Shown piece after piece: positions 54,428 through 63,012 of a stretch of 64,000 nt of DNA. Within the stretch, counting starts at the first letter, position 1. Every line of letters starts with the position of its first letter. The DNA lies in the NCBI GenBank assembly GCA_900314795.1, contig OMWP01000002.1:29478-93477 (forward strand), read 5' to 3'. Made by a program: the position numbers and the translations under genes. The notes beneath the pieces were generated by a model. It made no database searches. It had not been told where the DNA came from and worked only from the letters and a program-made list of their open reading frames with translations. This stretch comes from an uncultured Eubacteriales bacterium. GTDB lineage: Bacteria; Bacillota; Clostridia; Oscillospirales; Acutalibacteraceae.

Positions 54428-55198
54428 ATGACTAACATCGAAAAGGCTTTGGCATTGATCAACACATTCGCAACTACCGATACTGAGAAAGCTGCTTCTT
54501 TACTCGCTGAGGGTTATATTCAGCACAATCTCGCATTCGGCACCGGAAGAGACGCATTTGTCGGTGCGGTTCAAGCACTCGGAGCTGCTCCCGTAAAAAC
54601 CACCGTCAACAACATCCGCGCTTTCGAGGACGGCGATAAGGTATTCCTGCAGACCGTTTATAACTTCGCGGGTGCAGGCGAGCAGGTCGCCTTTGATATC
54701 TTCCGCTTTGACGAGGACGGCAAGATCGCTGAACATTGGGACAACCTGGCTGATAAGGCAGAACCGAATCCCTCCCGTCACACGCAGATCGACGGCACTA
54801 TGGAGAAGAAGGATGTGGACAAGGAAGTGACCCGCAAGGTGGTTTCTGCTTTCGTAGGCGACATTCTTCGCGGTGAGAATCCCGACAACATCACTTCTTA
54901 CTTTGACGGTGACAAATATATCCAGCACAACACCGGTATCGCAGACGGTCTGTCTGGTCTCGGCAAGGCGCTTGCGGCTCTCGCTGAGCAGGGTATTCAG
55001 ATGATCTACAACAAGACCTACATGGTTCTGGCTGACGGTAACTACGGTCTGGCTGTTTCCGAAGGCACCTTCGGCGGCGCACCCACCTCTTACTATGATC
55101 TGTTCCGCGTCGAGGACGGCAAGATTGCCGAACACTGGGACGTTATGGAGACGATCGCCGATAAAGAGACCTGGGCAAACGAGAACGGTAAGTTCTAA
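54428..55198 (+). CDS. Tandem SnoaL/NTF2-like protein
   Basis: 256 residues formed by two NTF2-fold domains in tandem. Domain 1 (about 1-120) has YIQHNLAFGTGRDAF and FDIFRFDEDGKIAEHWDNL. Domain 2 (about 130-250) has YIQHNTGIADGL and YYDLFRVEDGKIAEHWDVM. The repeated IAEHWD ends show internal duplication. Members bind or transform small hydrophobic molecules; no substrate can be assigned. It is divergent from the HxlR gene, which probably controls it. Confidence 0.88.
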   Translation: MTNIEKALALINTFATTDTEKAASLLAEGYIQHNLAFGTGRDAFVGAVQALGAAPVKTTVNNIRAFEDGDKVFLQTVYNFAGAGEQVAFDIFRFDEDGKIAEHWDNLADKAEPNPSRHTQIDGTMEKKDVDKEVTRKVVSAFVGDILRGENPDNITSYFDGDKYIQHNTGIADGLSGLGKALAALAEQGIQMIYNKTYMVLADGNYGLAVSEGTFGGAPTSYYDLFRVEDGKIAEHWDVMETIADKETWANENGKF

Positions 55199-55214
55199 TT
55201 ACGGTCTTTATATG

Positions 55215-55246
55215 AAGAAAGCGTGAGGCAGTTACCTCACGCTTTC
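55215..55246. terminator. Bidirectional terminator
   Basis: A perfect 12-bp stem GAAAGCGTGAGG / CCTCACGCTTTC lies between convergent genes; it overlaps the end of the LysR gene by a few bases. Confidence 0.85.
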
Positions 55247-56127
55247 GTGTTATCTATGATATGCTGCATAAACTTCTTCACAGTAGGACTCAATCTGTCA
55301 TAATCCTTGAAGATGAAAGCAATCGAATAGGTCAGCGTTTCATCATCAAAGGGAATCACGCGAATGTTTTGGAACAGCATTTTTGCACCGCTGTTCTCAG
55401 GTGAGATAAACACACCTTTTCCTCGATTGACCAAATCATAGATCTGCATCACATCGGATGACTCAAACGATTTTTTCAGCGTTACACCGTATCTGCTGCT
55501 GAAGTCCCCGATCATATGATGATAGTGTGATTTCTTCTCGACCATCAGCAGGTTTTTGCGGTGCAGCTGCGCAAAGTTGACTTTTTCAAGCTGTGCTAAA
55601 GGATCGTCCTTGTGAACATATAAGCAAAGCGGAACAGTGAGCACGGGCAGGTGCTTGAATCGCATACCGTGACGGTTTTCGGGAAGCGCCAGCAACGCAA
55701 AGTGCTTAGAATCCTCTTTGACATAGTCATCAATGTCCATATCCGGCATTTCCATACGATTCAGCGTAATGTTGGGATACAGTTCTTCGAATTCAAACAG
55801 AAGCTCGGTATCCAGAATACGAAAGATAAACGGAGCACAGGCAAAGCTGAGCGTCTGCGGACGGTTGGATAACGCAGCAAAAACCTCGTCCTCAGTATGG
55901 CGGAACCGCTCTACAATGGGACTGAATTTGTGATACAGCAATTTGCCTTCCTCCGTCAGCACACTACCCTTCACTGTACGCTCAAACAGATTGCAGGAAA
56001 GCTCCGCTTCCAGATTTTTCATACAACGGCTGAGCGCTTGCTGAGAGATAAACAGGTTTTCGGCAGCTTTGGAAATACTTTTGTGTTTCGCTGTTTCAAC
56101 AAAGTATTCGATATGCTTGAACTCCAT
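55237..56127 (-). CDS. LysR-family transcriptional regulator
   Basis: 296 residues. The N-terminal HTH is SISKAAENLFISQQALSRCM; the ligand-binding domain includes FACAPFIFRILDTELLFEF and KGVFISPENSGA. It is divergent from the flavin/ferredoxin gene, with a palindrome between them. It probably activates or represses that gene; the ligand is unknown. Confidence 0.93.
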   Translation of the reverse strand: MEFKHIEYFVETAKHKSISKAAENLFISQQALSRCMKNLEAELSCNLFERTVKGSVLTEEGKLLYHKFSPIVERFRHTEDEVFAALSNRPQTLSFACAPFIFRILDTELLFEFEELYPNITLNRMEMPDMDIDDYVKEDSKHFALLALPENRHGMRFKHLPVLTVPLCLYVHKDDPLAQLEKVNFAQLHRKNLLMVEKKSHYHHMIGDFSSRYGVTLKKSFESSDVMQIYDLVNRGKGVFISPENSGAKMLFQNIRVIPFDDETLTYSIAFIFKDYDRLSPTVKKFMQHIIDNTKA

Positions 56128-56158
56128 ATGATCACCTCATTTATATGGTCATTATACC

Positions 56159-56173
56159 ACAATTTTAAATTGT
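56159..56173. promoter_or_regulatory. Palindrome in the LysR / ferredoxin-gene divergent region
   Basis: ACAATTT-T-AAATTGT is a perfect 7-1-7 dyad and fits the T-N11-A form of LysR sites. It lies about 50 bases before the plus-strand start codon. Confidence 0.6.
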
Positions 56174-56225
56174 AGCAAGACAAACGCGAAGATTTATGTT
56201 ATGATATCAAAAAGGAGAGATAGAA

Positions 56226-56846
56226 ATGACCGTTCAACAGTACCTTAGCTATATTGTAAACGATATCCACCGCACGATCGTAGCCACCGTGGATGATAAG
56301 GGCTTGCCCGTAACCTGCGCGATCGATATGATGGACGCCGATGAGAACAGTTTGTATTTTCTGACAGCGAAAGGTAAAAGCTTTTATGACAGGCTGAATA
56401 AACGACAATTCCTCGCTTTCACCGCGATGAAGGGCGAAGATACCATGACGAGTGTTGCTGTTTCCGTAAGAGGAAAAGTGCGCGAGCTTGGATATGACAA
56501 GATACCGGAGCTGTTCGAGAAGAATCCGTATATGAAAGAGATCTATCCGACTGAGGAAAGCCGTCGCGCCTTGACTGTGTTCCAAATCTATGAGGGCAAC
56601 GGCGAGTGGTTTGATCTCAGCAAGAAGCCGATCGAACGAGCGTCGTTTGCTTTCGGTAAAGCCGAAGAATCTCCCGAGGGCTATAAGATCACCGATGCCT
56701 GTATCGGATGCTCAAGCTGTTTGGACGTCTGTCCGCAAAACTGTATCGTATCCGACAGCATCCCATATATGATCGAGCAAGAGCACTGTCTTCACTGCGG
56801 TAACTGCTATACCGTTTGTCCTGTCAATGCAGTGATAAAGCAGTAA
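56226..56846 (+). CDS. FMN-binding domain fused to a two-cluster ferredoxin
   Basis: 206 residues. The first ~130 form a pyridoxamine-oxidase-like split barrel (IVATVDDKGLPVTCAIDMM, FLAFTAMKGEDTMTSVAVSV). The C-terminal part binds two 4Fe-4S clusters: CIGCSSCLDVCPQNC and CLHCGNCYTVCPVNA. It probably passes electrons between ferredoxin-type and flavin-type partners. A GGAGAG ribosome site precedes the ATG. Regulated probably by the divergent LysR protein. Confidence 0.9.
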   Translation: MTVQQYLSYIVNDIHRTIVATVDDKGLPVTCAIDMMDADENSLYFLTAKGKSFYDRLNKRQFLAFTAMKGEDTMTSVAVSVRGKVRELGYDKIPELFEKNPYMKEIYPTEESRRALTVFQIYEGNGEWFDLSKKPIERASFAFGKAEESPEGYKITDACIGCSSCLDVCPQNCIVSDSIPYMIEQEHCLHCGNCYTVCPVNAVIKQ

Positions 56847-56975
56847 GCTAAGAGAATAACCGTTGTGAGCCGATATACGTTCACAACGGTTATATCAAGG
56901 AGTACAAACCGTAACCTTTGATTTGTAACTTGACTGAGAGCTCTGATCGTAATAGAATGATCTCAGGTGATAATG

Positions 56976-57872
56976 ATGAGTAAGATTTTTGTATCAGGCC
57001 TTGCCAATGTCGAGACCTCATGTGCCGTCAAAGAGTTTCCGATCGAATATCAGGCGGTGGATTACAACTTTTTCGGTATCAACTCGATCGCTTCAGGCGT
57101 CGGATTGAACGTCAGTCTCGCGCTCACATCGCTCTCGGATGAAGTGACTTTTGCCACTTTTGTCGGGGACGATACCGCCGGAGAGTCTGTTCTGAGCGCG
57201 TGTAAACCGATCTCAGATCTCAGAATCGCGCGGTGTGAACAGACGCCGCAGAGTGTCGTTTTGTATGACAAAAGCGGAAAAAGACGCGTGTATACCGACC
57301 TGAAAAATGTGCAGGAAATCCGTCTGCCCGATGAATCATACACCGACTTAGATGCCTTTGACGCGTTCTGTTTATGCAATATAAACTTCTCGCGCGAGCT
57401 GCTTTCAGCGGCAAAAAAGACGGGCAAACCGATCCTCTGTGACGTGCATTGTCTTTCGGATATCTACGATAAATACAACGCGGATTTCATGAAAGCAGCG
57501 GACGTGCTCTTCCTTTCCAACGAAAATATCATCGGAAAAGAAGAGGAATTTGTCCGCGAACTTACCGCTGTTTATCCCTGTAAAATCGTTGTCGTAGGGG
57601 AGGGGAGCGACGGCTCTTTGCTCTATGAGCGCGAACTTGATCGCTTCACCATGATCCCGTCCGTCTATACACGACCTGTTGTCAACACCGTCGGAGCGGG
57701 AGACGCGCTGTTCTCAGCCTTCACGCATTTCTATTTTCAAGGCACAAATGCTGTGGATTCATTGAGATACGCGACGGTATTCGCGTCCTATAAGATCGGA
57801 GAATCAGGCGCTTCAAAAGGCTTCCTCTCCGAGCAAAAACTACAGGAAATCGTATCCGAATTATCATCATAA
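56976..57872 (+). CDS. PfkB-family carbohydrate kinase
   Basis: About 298 residues. The N-terminal signature is GVGLNVSLALTSLSDEVTFATF, and the catalytic motif is NTVGAGDALFSAFTHFYFQG with the base Asp. The substrate (a sugar, nucleoside or similar) cannot be read. The ATG at 56976 follows AGGTGA at a suitable distance; a GTG (56967) and another ATG (56973) lie just upstream. It ends in a terminator. Confidence 0.88.
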   Translation: MSKIFVSGLANVETSCAVKEFPIEYQAVDYNFFGINSIASGVGLNVSLALTSLSDEVTFATFVGDDTAGESVLSACKPISDLRIARCEQTPQSVVLYDKSGKRRVYTDLKNVQEIRLPDESYTDLDAFDAFCLCNINFSRELLSAAKKTGKPILCDVHCLSDIYDKYNADFMKAADVLFLSNENIIGKEEEFVRELTAVYPCKIVVVGEGSDGSLLYERELDRFTMIPSVYTRPVVNTVGAGDALFSAFTHFYFQGTNAVDSLRYATVFASYKIGESGASKGFLSEQKLQEIVSELSS

Positions 57873-57884
57873 TCGAGTATAAAG

Positions 57885-57910
57885 AGCTGTCCTTCGGGAC
57901 GGCTTTTTTC
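57885..57910 (+). terminator. Rho-independent terminator after the PfkB gene
   Basis: An eight-base stem AGCTGTCC / GGACGGCT with a TTCG loop and T-run. Confidence 0.88.
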
Positions 57911-58015
57911 ACTTTACACCCGGTTAATCCGGACAACTTTTTCTTTGTCTAAGCGGAGGAAACTTTTCTCTTTTGTGCATTATTATTTCCATTAAAAAAG
58001 CAAGCCTAGCGCGAA

Positions 58016-58052
58016 CAGCGGGGGAGACCAACGTCTCAACCCCGCTGCTGTG
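58016..58052 (-). terminator. Terminator after the flavodoxin-like lipoprotein gene
   Basis: The stem ACAGCGGGG / CCCCGCT(GCT)GT with an inner GAGAC-CAAC-GTCTC stem. On the minus strand it is followed by a stretch ending in CTTTTTTAATGG. Confidence 0.7.
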
Positions 58053-58061
58053 TATCATTAT

Positions 58062-58718
58062 TTATAGTGCTAGACTTTTTGCCCAATCTCTGATGGAACT
58101 CTCGTCATCGTTTTCGGGGAAGCGCATACCATCCTGCCATGTACCTGTTCCGGACATCTGAGCGAGCTTGCTGCCGCTGTCGCCGATACCGTCGCTGGTA
58201 GATGTGCAAAACGGGATGACCGTTTTGCCGGAGAAGTCGTTGCCTTTGACAAAGCTGTTGACCGGGCATGCCGCCTCGCGCCACCAGAGCGGATAGCCGA
58301 AAAGCACGGTGTCATAGCTTTCCCAATCGGGAACCTTGATCGAGGTGAGCTCGGTGTTCTGTAAAGAGGGATCGTTATGCTCTTTTATAATTCTGCTGTT
58401 CTCGTCACGCCAGTTCAGATCGTCATCGGTGTAAGGGGTTGTCGGCACAAGCTCAAACAGCTCGGAGCCGGTTTCATTGGCGACCAGCTCAGCGACGCGC
58501 TTTGTGTTGCCCGAGCCGGAGAAATAGACGACGATTGCTTTCTTACCGCTTGCGGTATTCTCCGCAGCAGTTGCCGGACTTTCATTGGATGCTGTTGCAG
58601 CGCTCTGTGAAGAAGTATGTGTTTGATTGGATGTGTTGTTATTCGCACAAGCTGCAAGTGAGAACAGGAGTATGAATACCAGTACGATGCCAAGCGTTCT
58701 TTTGAGTGTCATTTTCAT
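58062..58718 (-). CDS. Flavodoxin-like lipoprotein
   Basis: 218 residues. A lipoprotein signal (LVFILLFSLAAC, lipobox LAAC) and an NNNTSNQT linker precede a flavodoxin domain from about residue 58: VVYFSGSGNTKRVAELV, FELVPTTPYTDDDLNWRDE and FGYPLWWREAACPV. It is probably membrane-anchored outside the cell and binds FMN. It is the last gene of the LysR-linked minus-strand cluster. A GGAGG ribosome site lies upstream. Confidence 0.88.
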   Translation of the reverse strand: MKMTLKRTLGIVLVFILLFSLAACANNNTSNQTHTSSQSAATASNESPATAAENTASGKKAIVVYFSGSGNTKRVAELVANETGSELFELVPTTPYTDDDLNWRDENSRIIKEHNDPSLQNTELTSIKVPDWESYDTVLFGYPLWWREAACPVNSFVKGNDFSGKTVIPFCTSTSDGIGDSGSKLAQMSGTGTWQDGMRFPENDDESSIRDWAKSLAL

Positions 58719-58731
58719 TACCTCCAGTTTA

Positions 58732-59013
58732 TCATTTGATGTTATTCGGTTCGTATATCAGCCATACGCCATCAGGCCGGACGCGTTTTGCTTCTTTCAA
58801 AGTGAAGCCGACAGGAACACCGTCCGCCATAAAGGAGGATCGGTCAAAGGTGGTCGCGGTATCAAAAAAGGTGTAATCCAAATCCACAGCCTGTGCTAAA
58901 AGCTCTGTCATTTCCTTTTTATCCGGTGCGCTGCCGTAGGCGTGGCTCATGCCCATACAGCCTAATCCGACGGCGCTGACTTCTAAATCTTTGCCTAATA
59001 ATCTGTGTTTCAT
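58732..59013 (-). pseudogene. Aldo/keto reductase remnant with foreign tail
   Basis: 93 residues. The first ~55 match the N-terminus of an aldo/keto reductase (LLGKDLEVSAVGLGCMGMSH, LDYTFFDTATTF). The remainder (SSFMADGVPVGFTLKEAKRV...IYEPNNIK) belongs to no AKR I know, and the catalytic Lys and His regions are missing. It looks like a deletion that joined two genes. It lies between two cluster genes. Confidence 0.75.
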
Positions 59014-59022
59014 CGCTATTCC

Positions 59023-59889
59023 TTATTCATGGATTTTCATGCCGAGCACAAATTTGACAAACTGAGGATCATCATGATTGACAATCTCGCTGTGACCGAG
59101 GTCTTTCGCCGCAACTGCCGCCATTTCTTCTTCGGTCAGTTCAAAATCCCAGATGTCAATGTTTTGCTCCATACGCTCGACCTTGACGGACTTCGGGATA
59201 ATCGACACGCCGCGCTGAGCGTTCCAGCGGAGCACAACCTGTGCGTTCGATTTGCCGTATTTGTCGCCGATTGCCTTGATTTCGGGGTCGGTAAAGATAC
59301 CGTGCTTACCCTCTGCGAGCGGTCCCCAAGCCTGCGGCGCAACGCCATATTCCTTCATCGTTTCAAGCGCATTTTCCTGCGCAAAGAACGGATGCAGCTC
59401 TACCTGATTGACAGCAGGGATTACCTCGACGTTCTCGCAGAAGTTGGCGAGTATTGCAGGATAGAAGTTCGCCACACCGATCGCCTTTGTTAAGCCCTCT
59501 TTGTAGGCTTTAGTAATGCCGCGATACGCTGCGAAATAGTCACCCATAGGCTGATGGAGCAGTACCAAATCGACATAGGGCAGATTCAGCTTTGCGAGAG
59601 AGGCTTTGACCGCTTCATAGGCGGTTTCCTCGTTCTTTTGGTCTTGTACCCAAACTTTTGTCGTAATAAACAGTTCGTCGCGGGTGGTGATTCCATCGGC
59701 GATTGCGCGCGCAACAGCTTTGCCGAGCGCTTCTTCATTCATATACGCTGCGGCGGTGTCGAGCAGACGGTAGCCGGTCTTGATTGCGTTATAAACGACT
59801 TCCTCGCACTGTGCCGCGTCGGGAATTTGAAATACACCGAAGCCTTCAAGGGGCATTTTTGTTCCGTTGTTAAGTGTGATGTATTTCAT
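59023..59889 (-). CDS. Aldo/keto reductase (AKR5-like)
   Basis: About 288 residues. Typical motifs are GFGVFQIPD, LLDTAAAYMNEEALGKAV with catalytic Asp/Tyr, ITTKVWVQDQ with Lys, YVDLVLLHQPMGDYF with His, and GVANFYPAIL. It reduces a carbonyl with NADPH, similar to 2,5-diketogluconate reductases. The start is the ATG at 59887-59889; one more ATG lies two codons upstream, and a longer frame runs into the ADH gene. It is nine bases from the AKR remnant. Confidence 0.92.
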   Translation of the reverse strand: MKYITLNNGTKMPLEGFGVFQIPDAAQCEEVVYNAIKTGYRLLDTAAAYMNEEALGKAVARAIADGITTRDELFITTKVWVQDQKNEETAYEAVKASLAKLNLPYVDLVLLHQPMGDYFAAYRGITKAYKEGLTKAIGVANFYPAILANFCENVEVIPAVNQVELHPFFAQENALETMKEYGVAPQAWGPLAEGKHGIFTDPEIKAIGDKYGKSNAQVVLRWNAQRGVSIIPKSVKVERMEQNIDIWDFELTEEEMAAVAAKDLGHSEIVNHDDPQFVKFVLGMKIHE

Positions 59890-59905
59890 AATCATTAGTC
59901 CCCTT

Positions 59906-61081
59906 TTACGAGCATAACTCAAATATTTTCTCAACATCGGCAGGCGTAAGCGTTGTAAAGCCTTCGAGCTTTCCTTTTGCGCCGCAGGCTTTCTTTGCCA
60001 TGATCGCAAAGTTCTTGTCGTCGATGCCGAGGTCAGAAAGACGGCTCTTCAATCCGAGAGTATCAAAGAAGAACTTTTCCATCGCTTCTATCGCGGCTTT
60101 CGCGCCGTCCATATCGGAGAATGCGGGATCTACGCCGAATACATTGACGCCGAGACGCTTGATCTTCGGAGCGGCCTTCTCGTCCAGAATATAGCTAAGC
60201 CATTTCGGGATAACAATAGCAAGGCCGTGACCGTGGGTGATATTATAGAACGCTGACAGCTCATGCTCGATCATGTGCGCGATCGCGTCCTGCTCAATGC
60301 CGCTGAACAAAAAGCCATTGAGTGCCCATGATGAAGCCCACATCAGGTTGGCGCGTGCGTCATAATCGTCAGGTTTTTCGAGCGCGGCAGGGGCGAATTT
60401 AACAACAGTTTTGAGTACCTCCTCCTGCATACGGGTGAGCATATCCATCTCCTCCTGCGCGGAGAAATAGGCTACGTCAAAGACGTGCGCCATAATATCA
60501 ACGCTGCCGCTTGCGGTCTGGTAAGCGTTGACGCTGAATGTATTTGTCGGATCGAGGAACGAAACATTTGATCTGAGAGTCGGACCGAACATCGGCTGTT
60601 TCTCGTTCTGCTCGACATTGCTGATGACGCCGCCGATATCCATTTCGGAGCCTGTCGCGGAAAGGGTGAGAACTGCGACAATCGGGAGATTGTCGGGAAC
60701 AAACGCTTTGCCGGTGATGATATCCCAGCAGTCGTCGCCCTCATACTTTGCTGTCGCGGCGATCGCCTTGGTCGCGTCGATCGTAGAACCGCCGCCTACT
60801 GCCAACACAACGTCGATGCCCTCTTTTTTGCAGAGAGCGGCGCCTTTATTTACCGTTGTGTGATGAGGATTCGGCTCTACGCCGGGCAATTCAAAAATCT
60901 CCATCTCCGCCTTGTTGAGCTCGGCGATAATTTTGTCATACAGACCGATTCTCTTGATGGAACCGCCGCCGTAAACAAGCAGGACTTTTTTGCCGAATTG
61001 GGCAATCTCCTCGCTCAGATGGTGGAGCTGAGCTTTACCGAAATAAACCTTTGTTGTGTTGCTGAAAATAAAATCTTTCAT
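59906..61081 (-). CDS. Iron-containing alcohol dehydrogenase (butanol-dehydrogenase type)
   Basis: 391 residues. The NAD(P)-binding VLLVYGGGSIKRIGLYDKI and AVGGGSTIDATKAIAA, with metal ligands in SVDIMAHVFDV, AIAHMIEHELSAFY and THGHGLAIVIP. This resembles NADPH-dependent BdhA/YqhD enzymes that reduce aldehydes. The ribosome site is AGGAGG before the ATG. It lies between the flavodoxin and AKR genes in one operon. Confidence 0.93.
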   Translation of the reverse strand: MKDFIFSNTTKVYFGKAQLHHLSEEIAQFGKKVLLVYGGGSIKRIGLYDKIIAELNKAEMEIFELPGVEPNPHHTTVNKGAALCKKEGIDVVLAVGGGSTIDATKAIAATAKYEGDDCWDIITGKAFVPDNLPIVAVLTLSATGSEMDIGGVISNVEQNEKQPMFGPTLRSNVSFLDPTNTFSVNAYQTASGSVDIMAHVFDVAYFSAQEEMDMLTRMQEEVLKTVVKFAPAALEKPDDYDARANLMWASSWALNGFLFSGIEQDAIAHMIEHELSAFYNITHGHGLAIVIPKWLSYILDEKAAPKIKRLGVNVFGVDPAFSDMDGAKAAIEAMEKFFFDTLGLKSRLSDLGIDDKNFAIMAKKACGAKGKLEGFTTLTPADVEKIFELCS

Positions 61082-61098
61082 TGTTGACCTCCTGATTT

Positions 61099-61587
61099 TT
61101 ATTTATTTATGTTGATTATTTTTAACCATTTTTTCACCTTATCCGCACAGCCGCGCTCTGCATCCGACATCTCGATCGGCAAGCCTTTGAGGATTGTCGC
61201 GTTCGGCTCCAGCTCGGCAATCGTGCGGTAGGTGCCGCCGTCGGATGAACCCATATGCGTGTTGAAGGGTATGATCGTCTTACCCGAAAAATCAAGTGCG
61301 TCAAAGAGCGTATAGATGATCATCGGGAAGGTGTACCACCACATCGGATAGCCGATGAAGATATTGTCGTAGCCGCTGATGTCGATTTTATTCTTGATCG
61401 CCGGGCGCATATCCTCGTCATGCTCCTTTTTGGCGTAACGAGCGAGAGCATTGTAGTGACTGCGGTCGCCGTCATAAGGCTTGACCGGTTCGATCTCCAC
61501 CAAATCTGCGCCTGTTTGCTTTGCAATTTCCGTTGCCACCGCTTTGGTGGTTTCGTAAACTGAGAAGTATAAGACCAAATTTTTCAT
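61099..61587 (-). CDS. Flavodoxin
   Basis: 162 residues with a flavodoxin fold. The FMN phosphate loop reads LVLYFSVYETTKAVATEIAK, then VEIEPVKPYDGDRSHYNALA, FIGYPMWWYTFPMIIYTLFD and FNTHMGSSDGG. The phosphate loop is less canonical than the other flavodoxin-like protein here. It heads the minus-strand operon of ADH and AKR genes and has a well-defined promoter. Confidence 0.9.
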   Translation of the reverse strand: MKNLVLYFSVYETTKAVATEIAKQTGADLVEIEPVKPYDGDRSHYNALARYAKKEHDEDMRPAIKNKIDISGYDNIFIGYPMWWYTFPMIIYTLFDALDFSGKTIIPFNTHMGSSDGGTYRTIAELEPNATILKGLPIEMSDAERGCADKVKKWLKIININK

Positions 61588-61629
61588 TATATCTACCTCA
61601 TTTATATTCTTGTTTTTCTCTATGACTTA

Positions 61630-61696
61630 ATTATACAGTATAATTCTGGTGTTGTAAAATGCTAATTGTTTATATAAATATAAGTGTTAGTTATAT
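61630..61696 (-). promoter_or_regulatory. Promoter-operator module of the flavodoxin operon (copy 1)
   Basis: On the minus strand: -35 TTTACA (61653-61658), a 17-base spacer and -10 TATAAT (61630-61635). Directly upstream, 11 bases from the -35, is the palindrome TTATATTTATATAA (61670-61683); four bases further is ATATAACTA (61688-61696). The same layout recurs at 62786-62852. The upstream palindrome is where a LysR activator would bind. Confidence 0.7.
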
Positions 61697-62731
61697 TGTC
61701 TTATCCAGAACGCGACCGCGGTATTGATCCAGCCCTCGGCGACCGTGCCTGTGCCTAAGCCGAAGCCATGCGGAAGTCCGCTGAACACATCGATCTGAGC
61801 GTCCGTGCCGTTTGCCTTGATCGCATTGATACGGTTCTGCATGGTGCGGTAATTGGCGATTCCGTCGCTTGTTCCGACGCAGTTATAGGTCGGCGGCTCG
61901 TTGCCTGTCACTTCACTCAGTCCCGTGTACTGCATGATGACTGCCGCAGGCTTGGGATAGGATTTTTCGCTGAAGGCTTCTGTTCCGTAGGTGCCGAGCC
62001 ACGCCGCCATCCTCGGAACTGCCGAAATCCCTGTCGCTGTCATCTTGATAGAAGGTTGCCGAAACAACAATCAGAGGCTCAGTATCGCCGTTCGCAATCA
62101 TATTGTCAAAGATGTTTTTAATGTTGGCGTACTCAAAGTATTCGCCTGCGTGACCGCCCCAGCCGTGCATTAAATAGAGAATGTTGTATCGGGTGTCGCT
62201 GTCGGCTTCATTATAGCCGTAGGGCAGATAGACATACGCCTGCTTTTTGACAGCATCGCCGCTCCCTGCATAGTCCATTGAATCATACTCGATCCGCTGT
62301 ACCGAGCCCCCATGCTGTGCCGCTGAGAGATAGGCAGAGGGTACGGGATCGGTCATACCTGTTTGCTCCAAAGTAAAAGGTTCATCTCCTTGATTTTCCT
62401 GATCGCTGATCGGCTCGCCGATTTTGTACGGCACAGAAATCCCGACCAAGTGTCGTTGAATCATGGTTCCGTCGGTAATCTCTACATCGCCGCTGCCGTT
62501 TGTGTCGGCAGCATCCTGATCGAAGGTCGGGATTGATACGCCTGCCAGATACCGTTGGATCGTGGTTGCATCCATAATGGTGATATCGCCGTCGCCATCC
62601 GCGTCGCCGAGTATTCTTTTATCCTCCTGATTATCGTTATTATTTGCTGCCTCTGTCTGACAGCTGCACAAGGTCAGCATCGTCAGCAGACAGCAGAGAA
62701 AGCAGGAAATCGCTTGTATGATTGCTTTCAT
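61687..62731 (-). pseudogene. Dockerin lipoprotein esterase, fused out of frame to another hydrolase
   Basis: The ATG at 62729-62731 with AGGAG upstream opens a lipoprotein signal (LTLCSC lipobox), then a type-I dockerin (about 40-105: DADGDGDITIMDATTIQRY, DTNGSGDVEITDGTMIQRH). A CE1-like esterase start follows (YVYLPYGYNEADSDTRYN, YLMHGWGGHAGEYFEYANI, VVSATFYQDDSDRDFG). Near 62000-62035 the meaningful frame shifts. The downstream frame begins at MAAWLGTYGTEAF and ends LPHGFGLGTGTVAEGW, the C-terminus of a different alpha/beta hydrolase; the catalytic Ser elbow is lost. So two esterase genes were joined by a deletion. No complete product is likely. Confidence 0.75.
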
Positions 62732-62785
62732 TCGATTCACTCCTATCATAATAATTTATATGTTTTACTACTTGCCTATAGTTGA

Positions 62786-62852
62786 ATTATATGATAGAAT
62801 AGGGAAAAAGTAAAATGCCGTTTGTTTATATAAATATAATAAATAGTTATAT
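62786..62852 (-). promoter_or_regulatory. Promoter-operator module of the dockerin-esterase gene (copy 2)
   Basis: On the minus strand: -35 TTTACT (62809-62814), a 17-base spacer and -10 TATAAT (62786-62791); palindrome TTATATTTATATAA (62826-62839) 11 bases upstream of the -35; ATATAACTA (62844-62852) four bases beyond. The spacing is identical to copy 1. The MITE-like repeat abuts its upstream end. Confidence 0.7.
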
Positions 62853-62856
62853 AAAA

Positions 62857-62985
62857 GGCTCCCTTTGGTAAAGGTGAGATTCTGTCCAAAACTTGTTTTG
62901 GGTTACGGAATCCATACACCGGAGAGCTGTCACCGTTAGGTGACTGAGGGATTGTATCGTTGACTGAGCGTCAGCGAGAAACTAT
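62857..62985. repeat. MITE-like intergenic repeat (copy B, partial)
   Basis: Starts AGGCTCCCTTTGGTAAAGG, as in copy A at 2174, and contains GACTGAGGGATTGTAT. The right-hand inverted end is missing, so it is truncated. It lies in the LysR leader. Confidence 0.65.
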
Positions 62986-63012
62986 ATTTTTTTGATATGG
63001 TGGTGTTAAACA

